Source: Alteromonas sp. LOR
GTDB lineage: Bacteria > Pseudomonadota > Gammaproteobacteria > Enterobacterales > Alteromonadaceae
Assembly: GCF_000753865.1 (NCBI RefSeq)
Contig: NZ_JQFW01000015.1
Span: forward strand, 739,916 to 803,915
Length of the DNA: 64,000 nt
Direction: 5' to 3'
Below the pieces are notes generated by a model. It did no database searches. It had not been told where the DNA came from and saw only the letters and a list, made by a program, of their open reading frames with translations. The position numbers and the translations under genes were made by a program. Positions 47,761 to 57,603 of the stretch are shown here, piece after piece. Position 1 is the stretch's first letter. The number at the start of each line of letters is the position of its first letter.

Positions 47761-47785
47761 GCCATTTCCGTGCGGAAGGCTTTTT
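47761..47785 (+). terminator. Second terminator-like hairpin on the plus strand
   Basis: GCC-A-TTTCCG, loop, CGGAAGGC followed by TTTTT. The stem has a small irregularity. Confidence 0.6.
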
Positions 47786-48119
47786 GTTAGTAATTAACGC
47801 CAAAAGATAAGTTTTGGTTACTATAGAGTTGCTTAAATGTTGAATGCAGGGCGTTCGTCGATTTTCGTTCATGTAGCTGTAATTTGTGCTGGTTTATTGA
47901 GCATTTATGGTTAGAATCGCCCTCGTTTTCTTAAGATATTGCCGGTTTATCAGTCAAAACGAAACTTCATATTGTAATGACAATACTGATGTCAAAAAAA
48001 TGGCGTCTCATTTAACGGAGACCGTTATTACTGCAACCATCTTGATGGCGATCATTTTTATGGCGATACAATGTTCAAAGTGAATGATGTTACCGTTTTA
48101 ATAAACAGGCAATGGTTAC

Positions 48120-48362
48120 TTGATATGGTTTAATCAAAACCCTTCGAAATTGTGGAGATGTAGAGTGTTGTCACTTATCCTCGTATGTATGATATTTAGC
48201 GCCTATTTTTATGTAGAGGCGTTTAAGTGGGGTATGAATGCCAGACGCTGGGCGGCGGCAGGTTTACTCCTAGGCCCTGTAGTGCTTCCTATGTTCTCTA
48301 TTTCGCGTCATATCCATTGGCGCAACGCTGTAGGCTACAACAACTTCTTTATTGCCGCATAA
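48120..48362 (+). CDS. Small membrane protein, hypothetical
   Basis: 80 residues if started at TTG 48120, or 65 from GTG 48165, which has GGAG about 8 bases upstream and is the better start. A hydrophobic segment VLSLILVCMIFSAYFYV is followed by a short basic loop and WAAAGLLLGPVVLPMF, then a His/Arg-containing tail. One or two membrane passes. No family recognised with certainty. Confidence 0.5.
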   Translation: MIWFNQNPSKLWRCRVLSLILVCMIFSAYFYVEAFKWGMNARRWAAAGLLLGPVVLPMFSISRHIHWRNAVGYNNFFIAA

Positions 48363-48448
48363 GCGCTTACAGGACGCTTTGACTTAATTTAGTGAAATGT
48401 GTGGGATGGAGTGAGTAGAGGCCGAGTGATTCGGTAAAAGCTAGGCAT

Positions 48449-48475
48449 AAAAAAGAGAGCCGAGGCTCTCTTTTT
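48449..48475. terminator. Bidirectional terminator
   Basis: AAAAAGAGAGCC (48450-48461) and GGCTCTCTTTTT (48464-48475) are exact reverse complements. On the minus strand it lies 20 bp after the small exported-peptide gene; on the plus strand it follows the 48120-48362 gene. Confidence 0.85.
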
Positions 48476-48495
48476 AGAATCTGTTTTAGTGGACA

Positions 48496-48663
48496 TTACC
48501 AACCAACACCACGGCCACCCATACCAGTGCGAGGCTTTGGAACATAGCTTTCTGTCGCTACTTCTTTTTTAGTCTCAGGAGCCTGTTTGGCGCCGTCTTG
48601 CTTGTCAGCAGCAACTGGGGTAGCGGTAGATAGTACTAGTGCAACAGCGTACTCTTTTAACAT
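48496..48663 (-). CDS. Small exported peptide of unknown function
   Basis: 55 residues. ATG at 48663 with a strong Shine-Dalgarno AGAGGA at 48670-48675, stop TAA at 48496, and a terminator 20 bp downstream, so the gene is well delimited. The N-terminus MLKEYAVALVLSTATPVAA is a probable signal peptide, cleaved after VAA. The mature part, about 36 residues, is Lys/Ala/Glu-rich and ends in the distinctive PKPRTGMGGRGVGW. No family recognised. It has no cysteines. Confidence 0.7.
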   Translation of the reverse strand: MLKEYAVALVLSTATPVAADKQDGAKQAPETKKEVATESYVPKPRTGMGGRGVGW

Positions 48664-48959
48664 GTCTTTTCCTCTGATTTTTTAATTTTTTTTAAACGAA
48701 CAAACAAAGTCTATTTGAATTTTTATTGTCGACTCTTACCGACATTTATATCTTTGCTAAACTTGTGCCAGTTTTTAAAAATCTTTAAAAAACAGAGGTT
48801 TGCTTGAGTTTTGTTAGTTTTTTGACGGTTTTTCAATACCAAAGTCTATTAAACTTTTGCCTAATAGGCGGTAAATTGCCGGAATGGATTGTGAGGATGA
48901 GGCAGACCTTAGCCTGCCGTAATACGCATTTTCGAAGGTTGAGAATAGTAAGCTGTTAT

Positions 48960-51900
48960 CTACTGTAGGTTTGCGTTGCCAAGGATAGTATTTAGCTGAT
49001 GATTTTCGGTAAGTAGTTTTTCAAAGCGCTCTGCATTAAGTGGTTTACTGTAGAGAAAACCTTGCAGCATTTCACAATCATAACGGCGCAGGATATTAAG
49101 CTGAGCCTCTTCTTCTACGCCTTCAGCAACCACTTTAAGTCCGAGGTTGTGGGCAATATTTATAATGGCTGCTGCCATATGACGGTCAACGCTACTCTTT
49201 GCGATATCATCGATAAACGCTTTATCGATTTTAAGGGTGTTTAGTGGGAAGCGCTTGAGATACGCAAGTGACGAGTAACCAGTGCCGAAGTCGTCAAGGG
49301 CCAAGTGAATACCTCGCTCTCGCAGGCGGGTCATCATTTGAAGGCCATTTTCCGGGCTCTCCATTAAAGTACCTTCGGTTATCTCGCATTCTAAATGAAG
49401 CGGAGATAGCCCCACGTCACTCAATATTCGGTTGATGCGCTCGTCCAAGTCAGGTAATTCAAATTGCTTTGCAGAGATGTTGACCGCTACGCGACCGCTA
49501 AATAATCCCTGACTGACCCAGCGCTTTGTATCGGCGCAGGCTTTTCTTAAAACTTGTTCGCCAATCTCAATGATTTGACCAGTCTGCTCAGCAAGGGGAA
49601 TGAATTGGCCAGGGCTTACAATCCCTTTTTGAGGATGCTCAAACCGCACCAGAGCTTCCATACTGACAAGTCTACCCGACGTTATATCTACCTTAGGCTG
49701 ATAGTACACGGTGAAGAGGTCGTCTTTGATCCCTTGTCTAATTAGGTTTTCGATTTGAAGTTGTCGTACGGCATTTTGATTCATTTCACCGCTAAAGAAC
49801 TGATAGCTGTTGCCACCGTTGTTCTTAGCAAAATACATGGCCGTATCGGCATTTTTTAGCATTTCTTGGGGGGACATACCGTCATCAGGGAAAAATGCGA
49901 TCCCTATACTAGCGCCAAGTACAAATTCCTGCTTGTTAATAATAAACGGCCGCGACAGGGTATCCAACACGTTTTGTGCATAGTGCGTAACGGTGTGAAT
50001 ATCTGCATTATTCTCCATCAAAATACTAAATTCATCGCCGCCGAGGCGATAACAGGTGGCTGTCTTACCGGTAATTCTCTGTAATCGTTTAGCAATTTGT
50101 TTGATTAAAATGTCACCGGTTTGATGGCCGAGCGAGTCATTTATTTTCTTGAAATTATCCATGTCCAAACAAAGAAGCGTGTGCTGCTCGCCTTTACGCA
50201 CTAAGTTTTGATGACTGGCCTGAAAGAACGACCTATTTGGTAACTCAGTAAGTGGGTCGGTGTTGGCAAGTTTAAGCAGTTCTTTCTCGGTGTTTTTACG
50301 CGATGTAATATCACTAAAAACGCCCACAAAGTGGCTGATTTTTCCGTCTTCATCATGCACGGCATCTATATTAAGCTCAATCTCAAAACGTTCGCCATTA
50401 ACGCGCACGCTTTCAACCTCGCCACTCCAGTTGCCTTTGCTCTTTAAGGTTTTCTTAATTTCTTCTGTAAAGGCATCTGGGTATAAATGAAAATGCATGT
50501 AGCTGGCTAGCGCTTGGTCTCTAGTTTCACCGGTATAGCCACAGTAAGCATTGTTAACACTAATAAACTTAAATTTAGTGTTTGAAATAAACACCCCTTC
50601 AGAGATGTTTTCAATGGAGCGCTTAAATAAATTTAACTGCTCTTCAGCTTCCTTAAGGTGATTAATATTCTTCAGCGTACCCGTCATGCGAATTGGTTGT
50701 TGATTGTGATCTCTCTCTACAACCTTCCCTCTATCGAGTATCCAAATCCACTGATTTTTAAACGTTTTCGCTCTGTAGGCAAGTTCGTAGAAGTCGCTTT
50801 TCCCTTCTAAGTGCTCTCTCAGTGAGTCTTTAACGCGTTTAAGATCGTTAGGGTGTATGTTGGCATCGTAAGCCCCTGTGGTTCGTATATCATCTTGAGG
50901 GAAATCTAGGGTGCCCCAGGTATTCGCCCGATACACTTGACCTCGGTAAACGTCCCAATCCCACAATTCATCCCCTGAACTCCACAGCGTTAACTTTAAT
51001 CGTTCTTCAGACTCTTTTATCGCTAGCTGATTGGCTTTTCGAATTTGAAATTGTCTAACCAGAAATGCAACAATTACTACCGTGACTAGCGCATAAAATA
51101 CAAGGGCCACTGCGTGTAACCAAGGCGGGCGTTCAATTTCGATGTTCAAAGAGCGGCTTTCAGACCATTGTTTGCCAGGTTCTTTCGCCTGAACTTCAAA
51201 GGTATAGCGACCAAAGCTGATATTGTTGAACTGAGCAACTCTTCCGTCGTCGATATAAATCCAGTTTGCGTCTAAATTACTTAGACGGTAGCGGTAGGAT
51301 ACCTGAGAAGGGTAAACTGGATTTACTAATGCAAAAGAGAGACTGAATCGCGTTTCATCATGCTCTAGGTAAACTCTATCGTTATATCTGACGTCTTGGC
51401 TATTCGTATTTCTTTGAGCTTGACTGGCAGCGGAGCTCTGCTGAACATCATCTTCCTTAGACGCCCCAAATACGTTCAATTGGCCGAGTTCCGGAATTAA
51501 GGTTTTTTTCTCCATTCTTTCGCCAGTTTCAAGTCGTTTAGAGATTTTGTTGTACCCTCTAATTCCACCGAAATAAATAGCGTCGTCTCTCGAGACAAAT
51601 ACCGATGACTCTCCTAGACTATTGTAGTCTAGTTCGGAGTATGGAACGAGAGACTCTTGGTCGAGCGAAGGCAGTGCAATTTGGTGAACGCCGGCAGCGT
51701 CGGCGTACCAAATACTACGACCAACACCTATAGATGAAATAATATATCCATTTCCATCGTCTCTACTTTGTCTTTTGACGATCTTTAACGAATTTTTATC
51801 AACCATCAACACACCGTCCGAGCGTGTGGTCAACCAAAATGCTTCCTTCGTCTCATAAATAGAGTACACCTGAGATTTTAGTCCCTCCTTTTGTGATATG

Positions 51901-53516
51901 TGGCCAATTACCTCTTGAGAGAAAGGTGATACGATTGTGATGCTCTGTTCGTTGCGAAGCCAAAGGCGATTTAAGCTATCTGTGAAGACAGGAACCATTG
52001 TATTAGACAACCCGTCGATAGACAGCTGGGTGGGCATAAGTTCTCTATTCGGATCTGAAAGGGCCCGCGTGTCTATTGATTGTGTTGAAAGCTTTTCATG
52101 CCATATCCAAATCATATCGTCATGAAAGTGGATATGATCGATAATATCGCCCTCAAATAAGTGTGCAAGCTCAATAATTCGTCCATCTTTTTCTTTATAT
52201 GCAAATAATCCGTTCGAAGAGGCAGCCCAATAATTTCCCTTGGCGTCAATTGCTAAGTCCCAGTAATTTGTTTGTGTTTCAATGTCATCTGATTGCTCTA
52301 AATAGACTATTTTTCCTGACTCTTTCGAAAACTTAGCAAGGCCTCGTTTCTGCGTAACTAGGATAAGTTCGTTATTTTTGTTCTCTGCCAAAGCCCAGAC
52401 GGTGGCAAAATTATCTTCGGTTTGTCTAGAAGAATTATAAACTGGCTGATAATGCACGCTTGCATACTCAGGGTGATATCTGAATGCGCCTTGGCGGAAT
52501 GTTCCAGCCCAAACTACACCAGTTCTATCTACAGTCACCTGCATAATTACTGCAGCAGGGAAGCCGGTTGACTCATAATTGTCTGAATTTAAATGAAGGG
52601 ATTTGAACTGAGTATTGCTAGAAATTTCTTGTGTTGTGGCTCGGCTTAAAACAAAGAGACCAGAGGTAGTGCCCATCCAGACGTCGCTTTTATTAATCGT
52701 AATATTCAAAACATTGAGGTCGCCATCAAAGCCTAAGTCAGCACCATTTTTTACAAGGATTGTTTTACCGCGGGCATTGACGATATTTATGCCTTCTTTG
52801 GTTGCTAGCCAGTAGTTGCCGTTAATAATCTTAATGTCGTGTAACGCAGCGGAATCAAGGGTAATTCCCCATGGATTTACCTTGTCTAAACTTGATAACT
52901 CCCCAGTTTCTTTATCGAGTATTTTTGCACCAAATTCATTCGATCCAATCCAGGTGCGGTTGGCCTCATCCATTATCACTTTTACAAACGTCCGTTCATC
53001 AAATACTTGTTTTGCAGAAGTAATATTGTTTTGACTTTTATCAAATTGGTAAAGAAACTTTTCGTCAGCGAAGAGAATTTTGCCAGCCTTTGATTCGCTA
53101 ATCGCGGTAATTGAATTAGACTTGATTATAGAGTTGTCTTTATTAAACACCTCAAAGTTATCGGTGTCCGGTTTGTATTTCGCGAGACCATTATTCGTCC
53201 CAAGCCAAAGTATGCCGTCTGAGTCTAAAAATAATGTCTGGATAAAACCTGATGGAATTGAATTTGCGTCGATATCTGAAGGATGGTACTGCTTAACTTC
53301 ATATCCAGAATAGCGGTTAAGACCGTTTGAGGTTGCTAGCCATATAAAGCCTTTATTGTCTTCGACTATATCTAGTACAGCAGTGTCAGACAAGCCTTGG
53401 CGTTTGCTTATCTCTGTAAATTTAAGATCGGATACTTCTATTGCGTGTGCAGAAGAGCATAACCCTGAAAGCAGCAACAAGAAAACAGACACAGTTTGTA
53501 ATAGGGTTGAACGCAC
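48960..53516 (-). CDS. Periplasmic-propeller receptor with PAS, GGDEF and EAL domains
   Basis: 1518 residues. Signal peptide (1-25, ending SSAHA), then about 700 residues of two-component-regulator propeller repeats, a Y_Y_Y domain (about 715-785, ending RYTFEVQAKEPG), one membrane helix near 795-818, two PAS/PAC modules (about 830-1060), GGDEF at 1159-1163 and EAL from E1287. GGDEF is intact but the RxxD I-site is absent. The EAL catalytic set is complete: EAL, NIS, ECEITE, DDFGTGYSS, KIDKAF, EGVE, LQGFLYSKP. It should therefore be able both to make and to break down c-di-GMP. Such propellers are common in hybrid histidine kinases that sense polysaccharides; here the output is c-di-GMP. Confidence 0.93.
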   Translation of the reverse strand: MRSTLLQTVSVFLLLLSGLCSSAHAIEVSDLKFTEISKRQGLSDTAVLDIVEDNKGFIWLATSNGLNRYSGYEVKQYHPSDIDANSIPSGFIQTLFLDSDGILWLGTNNGLAKYKPDTDNFEVFNKDNSIIKSNSITAISESKAGKILFADEKFLYQFDKSQNNITSAKQVFDERTFVKVIMDEANRTWIGSNEFGAKILDKETGELSSLDKVNPWGITLDSAALHDIKIINGNYWLATKEGINIVNARGKTILVKNGADLGFDGDLNVLNITINKSDVWMGTTSGLFVLSRATTQEISSNTQFKSLHLNSDNYESTGFPAAVIMQVTVDRTGVVWAGTFRQGAFRYHPEYASVHYQPVYNSSRQTEDNFATVWALAENKNNELILVTQKRGLAKFSKESGKIVYLEQSDDIETQTNYWDLAIDAKGNYWAASSNGLFAYKEKDGRIIELAHLFEGDIIDHIHFHDDMIWIWHEKLSTQSIDTRALSDPNRELMPTQLSIDGLSNTMVPVFTDSLNRLWLRNEQSITIVSPFSQEVIGHISQKEGLKSQVYSIYETKEAFWLTTRSDGVLMVDKNSLKIVKRQSRDDGNGYIISSIGVGRSIWYADAAGVHQIALPSLDQESLVPYSELDYNSLGESSVFVSRDDAIYFGGIRGYNKISKRLETGERMEKKTLIPELGQLNVFGASKEDDVQQSSAASQAQRNTNSQDVRYNDRVYLEHDETRFSLSFALVNPVYPSQVSYRYRLSNLDANWIYIDDGRVAQFNNISFGRYTFEVQAKEPGKQWSESRSLNIEIERPPWLHAVALVFYALVTVVIVAFLVRQFQIRKANQLAIKESEERLKLTLWSSGDELWDWDVYRGQVYRANTWGTLDFPQDDIRTTGAYDANIHPNDLKRVKDSLREHLEGKSDFYELAYRAKTFKNQWIWILDRGKVVERDHNQQPIRMTGTLKNINHLKEAEEQLNLFKRSIENISEGVFISNTKFKFISVNNAYCGYTGETRDQALASYMHFHLYPDAFTEEIKKTLKSKGNWSGEVESVRVNGERFEIELNIDAVHDEDGKISHFVGVFSDITSRKNTEKELLKLANTDPLTELPNRSFFQASHQNLVRKGEQHTLLCLDMDNFKKINDSLGHQTGDILIKQIAKRLQRITGKTATCYRLGGDEFSILMENNADIHTVTHYAQNVLDTLSRPFIINKQEFVLGASIGIAFFPDDGMSPQEMLKNADTAMYFAKNNGGNSYQFFSGEMNQNAVRQLQIENLIRQGIKDDLFTVYYQPKVDITSGRLVSMEALVRFEHPQKGIVSPGQFIPLAEQTGQIIEIGEQVLRKACADTKRWVSQGLFSGRVAVNISAKQFELPDLDERINRILSDVGLSPLHLECEITEGTLMESPENGLQMMTRLRERGIHLALDDFGTGYSSLAYLKRFPLNTLKIDKAFIDDIAKSSVDRHMAAAIINIAHNLGLKVVAEGVEEEAQLNILRRYDCEMLQGFLYSKPLNAERFEKLLTENHQLNTILGNANLQ

Positions 53517-53728
53517 CTAAACACCTTTGGCTTACGCCGATTGTTTTTATTTTTTATGTTTTATTTTTACAGCGTCCTAGTCGCATCCCTAACAACTAGA
53601 GGAATAAATATGCCGAATTAAGGCACTCTCCACAAGGACTTTTTATAAAAGCGAAAACAACGGCTTACTTATTAGCCAGCCACTAAGGTTAGAATAAGTT
53701 TGTATCGGCAAGAATAAAGAATTGTTTA

Positions 53729-56476
53729 TCAATGATATGGAATTTTATGTTTAAATTCCGCAATGCTATTAATGGTGCGTTTTTCCCAGGTTGGCATAGG
53801 GTCAAATTTGCCGTCTGAATAGAGCACTATTTCGCCACAACGCTCTCTTTTAGCGAGCTGGTCGGCAAAGTCTTGAATATGTTCAAACGTGAGTTTTTTC
53901 ACACACTCTGCCAGTTTTAAATTTCTGTTGAACTCCAAGTCCTGTGTACCAAGGCTTACCCATAACCTTTGTGACTTCATAGAGAGGGTTAGGTCCCGTT
54001 CTTCGAGCTGCTTTAAAAGGTTCTGTTGAATGGTGGGCCAATAAAATCGATAAAACTCTATTTCATGTAGCTGTTGATATAAAAACGTGGTCATGGCGTC
54101 AAGCAGAGGTTTTGGACCTTTTTCAGGGCTTTGAATATAAAAGGCAATGCCAGGGTGCTGATTGTGCGGTACGTAACCAGTACCCACGATGTAACCAAGC
54201 TGTTGTTCAGTGCGCAGTGAGTTGAAAAACGGGGCTGCCAGCATCTGCTCTAAAACCATACACAAGGCAGTGTCAGATAAGCTTGCTGAAGGTGCTTGTA
54301 AGTATAAAACAACTGCACCGTCATCGTGTTTACAGGAAACTTGATGATAAAGAGTTTCACCAACGGGAAGCTTTGATACTGCTCGAGACAGTGGGCTACC
54401 CTGTGAATGCTCGCACAAGCGATAAGTCGATGTTGCAAACTGTTCTGCTTCGTTGCTAGTCCAGTTCCCATGCATAAAGGCTTCAGCAAAGAAATGCTTA
54501 AACGCGCTTTCTCTAGCTACGAGCATATCGTCATAGCAAGTGTCAGACATCACGTCTAAAAGCTCAATTGGTGCTTGCGTATTGCGCTGAATAAGTACGC
54601 TCAACCTCGAAAATAGGCGGTTAGTAGGCTTGTTCAGCAATGAATTATGAAGTGCTTGTTCCTGTAAATATTTGTGGTGCGAGAACGCCCGCTCATCAGG
54701 TATGAAATTAACCACCGCGTCCATCAATTGACTAGCGAGCAGGGGCTGTTGATTGGTAAAGCCTCGTGTGTGAAGTGTAAATCCCGCTTGATGCCCGTAA
54801 ATACGATAATGTAGCCCCGCAATTTCAGCACGGTAATACTTTGCTTGTAAGTGATCGTTAAGCGCCCCCAACCAAATCCGCTTAGCGGCTACTGCCGTGA
54901 GAGATTCAGAAAAGCTTGTGGCGTCAAAAGAGATATAAATATCCCCTTTAGGACTGTGAAACTGTTGGTCTTGCGCAAACCAAAACTGATAGCCTTGTTT
55001 ATCAATAAGTTTATTAGGAATGTGAAAGCCAGACTCTGGAAGCACGAGTTGGTACTCTTCGCCTAGATAAGGATTTGGGGGCGGAAGCTCGAGCTCGCCT
55101 AATAACGACGGCGAATCTAATGACGCTTTTACTTCTAGAGGTATGTCTTCAACGCTATACTTTGCCTCGTAAAACGCACACGTTTTATCTACCGGTACAT
55201 CTTTAGAAATTACTTTTAAGCGAAGGTTTGCCGGTTTGAGGTGAGACAATGCATTAAGTATGACGCTATGGTCAAAGCTGCCTATTGTCGCTCTCAATTT
55301 GTTCAGTTCTTTAGGTGAGAAAACAAACTGATGCTGGGCGTACTCTGTGATTAGGTTCAATGGCTTTATATTTTCTTCATACTCTAATGCTAGCGCGTCA
55401 AGTTGTGCTTTTTCTTGATATCGCCATCCCTCAGTCGACGCTTGCTTAATCAATTCGATGTAACTAAATAAGGCTTGCAGCACCTTATATTTATTGATTA
55501 GTCCTTCATTCGTAAGCTGAAAGCTAACATTGAAGTCCTTAAAACCATCGCCCTCAATACCTGCTCCAGCAATGAGGTTTAACGCCCAGTCACGCTCTTT
55601 TAAAAACGCTAAGAGGCTACCTTCACCTTCATCGCCAATTAAGTGGCTTATATAGTTAAGCGGCTTACATTCATAGTCGTTTTGCAACGGTGGGAGAGCA
55701 AAGGTCACAATCATTCGCTTTGCCGACTGCAAAGGTTGAATATTAATTTGAATGCCTAATTCACTCTCGCGATAAAGGGGAGGCCATTGGTCGTCAGCGA
55801 GCTCACCTGCATTAAAGCTACTAAAACATTGATGTATCAATGCGTTAAGTTGGTCTATCGGCATAGGGCTCGCTATGCATAGGCACAAATTGTTGCCGCA
55901 ATAGCGCTCATTGTGCATTGCCTTAAGACGTTGCTTAAGTTCGCCCGCGGTATGTTTTGAAAACGTATCGCTATTGCCCACTGAAAACTTTGAGAATGGG
56001 TGCTGTGGGTTGCAGGTTTCTTTGTGAATTTGATAGAGACGTCTTAAATCATCCTTTTTCTTGAACTCGAACTCAGCGTGAATGTTTTTTACCTCATTGC
56101 TGATAGATAACTCTTCAAATAATGGCTGGCGCAGTATGTCGGCAAAACCGGGTAGGGTTTGAGCAAGAGAGCCTGCACGACAACTGTAATGATAGTTGGC
56201 GTATTCAGTGCCTGTCCACGCATTGAGCGTGCCGCCGTGCTGCTCAATAAAGTCGTTAATGGCATTAGGTTTTGGAAAGTGTCGGCTGCCCATAAACAAC
56301 ATGTGTTCAAGTAAGTGCGCAAGTCCCTGACAATCATGTGGGTCGTAAAAATGTCCAGAGCGCACCGCAATTGATACGTGTGCCTCTTCAGCATCGGGAG
56401 TATGGCATGCCATAACGCGCAGTCCATTTGGCAGCGTTATGTGATGAGCATTCTCAAACTTGATTGTGTTTTTCAT
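53729..56476 (-). CDS. M16 family zinc peptidase (insulinase/pitrilysin type)
   Basis: 915 residues, the four-domain length of protease III/insulin-degrading enzyme (E. coli PtrA is 962 with its signal peptide). The inverted zinc motif HLLEH is at 54-58, the third ligand is in the NIHAEFEFKKKDD stretch, and the region LNAWTGTEYANYHY matches pitrilysins. No signal peptide is evident, unlike E. coli PtrA, so it may be cytoplasmic. It degrades short peptides by analogy. Monocistronic. Confidence 0.92.
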   Translation of the reverse strand: MKNTIKFENAHHITLPNGLRVMACHTPDAEEAHVSIAVRSGHFYDPHDCQGLAHLLEHMLFMGSRHFPKPNAINDFIEQHGGTLNAWTGTEYANYHYSCRAGSLAQTLPGFADILRQPLFEELSISNEVKNIHAEFEFKKKDDLRRLYQIHKETCNPQHPFSKFSVGNSDTFSKHTAGELKQRLKAMHNERYCGNNLCLCIASPMPIDQLNALIHQCFSSFNAGELADDQWPPLYRESELGIQINIQPLQSAKRMIVTFALPPLQNDYECKPLNYISHLIGDEGEGSLLAFLKERDWALNLIAGAGIEGDGFKDFNVSFQLTNEGLINKYKVLQALFSYIELIKQASTEGWRYQEKAQLDALALEYEENIKPLNLITEYAQHQFVFSPKELNKLRATIGSFDHSVILNALSHLKPANLRLKVISKDVPVDKTCAFYEAKYSVEDIPLEVKASLDSPSLLGELELPPPNPYLGEEYQLVLPESGFHIPNKLIDKQGYQFWFAQDQQFHSPKGDIYISFDATSFSESLTAVAAKRIWLGALNDHLQAKYYRAEIAGLHYRIYGHQAGFTLHTRGFTNQQPLLASQLMDAVVNFIPDERAFSHHKYLQEQALHNSLLNKPTNRLFSRLSVLIQRNTQAPIELLDVMSDTCYDDMLVARESAFKHFFAEAFMHGNWTSNEAEQFATSTYRLCEHSQGSPLSRAVSKLPVGETLYHQVSCKHDDGAVVLYLQAPSASLSDTALCMVLEQMLAAPFFNSLRTEQQLGYIVGTGYVPHNQHPGIAFYIQSPEKGPKPLLDAMTTFLYQQLHEIEFYRFYWPTIQQNLLKQLEERDLTLSMKSQRLWVSLGTQDLEFNRNLKLAECVKKLTFEHIQDFADQLAKRERCGEIVLYSDGKFDPMPTWEKRTINSIAEFKHKIPYH

Positions 56477-56631
56477 GTCATCTCAGTGCGTTGTTTAACT
56501 CCCAACTTCTGGAGAAAGGATTTAAATATACATAGCAATACGAATAGATGATTAAAATAACCATTATTCAACGGTTAGCGCTAGTCGTATTATCATGTCT
56601 CTGATATCTTTACGGTATCTTCACTAATACT

Positions 56632-57159
56632 ATGCGCAATGTTATGTCAGGTCAAAGTAGCAACGATGACATTTATATCTTTATTATGCGTCATGGAGAG
56701 GCCGAATCACCTCGGTTAGATGATAAAAGTCGCCAACTCACGGAAGTAGGGCAACAACAGTCAAAGTCTGCAGCGCTCTGGTTAGCGCAGCACTACTGCA
56801 TTGATGGTACTGTCGATTTAGCGTTAGTGAGCCCTTATCGGCGTGCTAGGCAAACTTATGAAAAAGTGTCTTCGACTATCAGTAGCGACAAGCTAGAGAT
56901 TAATGAAGATATCACCCCAGAAGGCTCACCAAGGCTGGTAAGCGACTATATCAGCGCTAGAATACACGCTTCGGTTAATGCTAAACGTCCCATCAAAAAA
57001 CTCTTAATTGTAAGTCACATGCCCCTTGTGAGTTATCTAGTAGATGAGGTTTGCAGCTTATACACTACTAGTCTCTTTGCCACAGCGTCTATCGCGGTGG
57101 TCAAATACTCACTGAGCAGCATGAAAGGCAGTTTGGTAACTCACTATCAAGGCTTTTAA
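56632..57159 (+). CDS. sixA: Phosphohistidine phosphatase SixA
   Basis: Histidine phosphatase superfamily; E. coli SixA dephosphorylates phosphohistidine in phosphorelay or PTS proteins. It has 175 residues (E. coli 161). The catalytic RHGEAE has H21 as nucleophile, LALVSPYRRARQTYE is the second signature and LLIVSHMPLV supplies the second histidine. The ATG at 56632 is used; an internal ATG at residue 5 is also possible. Confidence 0.9.
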   Translation: MRNVMSGQSSNDDIYIFIMRHGEAESPRLDDKSRQLTEVGQQQSKSAALWLAQHYCIDGTVDLALVSPYRRARQTYEKVSSTISSDKLEINEDITPEGSPRLVSDYISARIHASVNAKRPIKKLLIVSHMPLVSYLVDEVCSLYTTSLFATASIAVVKYSLSSMKGSLVTHYQGF

Positions 57160-57295
57160 TTCGCACTAATTCCTTTTGCCCACATAGCCTTAGATCAAGG
57201 CGCTATATTTTCTTTGACGATTAGTTAAGTTAATTGCGCTACCGCCGATAACTTTTTTGAGAGTGTCAGTGTGTATATTATCGAAGGGTTGGGAA

Positions 57296-57508
57296 ATGGA
57301 TAGTAAGTCTATTCCTGAGCTCCTCAAGCGTTCACTTCAGTCGCATATGGCTGAGGCTGATTTGCGTGAAGATGAGGAGACGCAGGATATTATTGCAAAG
57401 TTGTCTGTATTGTCAGACAAGGTTGCTGCAGCGAAAGCAAAAGCCCTTGAAAAAAGAGCCCAGCGATTAGTGCATGAAAAAATCGCCGATGAAAAGCTTT
57501 CCGACTAG
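57296..57508 (+). CDS. Small Ala/Lys-rich helical protein, hypothetical
   Basis: 70 residues from ATG 57296 (AAGGG 10 bases upstream); a start 39 bp earlier is possible but adds an unlikely Cys-containing stretch. The C-terminal half (KVAAAKAKALEKRAQRLVHE) should be a charged helix. Soluble. No family recognised. Confidence 0.65.
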   Translation: MDSKSIPELLKRSLQSHMAEADLREDEETQDIIAKLSVLSDKVAAAKAKALEKRAQRLVHEKIADEKLSD

Positions 57509-57603
57509 GGACGCTTTATTGATAGGCTGCTTATTTTAAGATTAAAGAGTAAAGGAATTTTTGCCAAAAAAAGGATTTGTGTTCAAAGCGCATGGATTGA
57601 CAC

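Larger units (their letters stand above)
47517..48119. other. Gene-poor region with two plus-strand terminators
   Basis: About 600 bp with no convincing protein gene. Two intrinsic terminators on the plus strand (47646-47667 and 47761-47785) have no plus-strand ORF before them, which raises the possibility of small RNAs. A 35-codon minus ORF (47503-47610) overlaps the start of the 47322-47516 gene; it is not called because it lacks a Shine-Dalgarno sequence. Confidence 0.5.
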
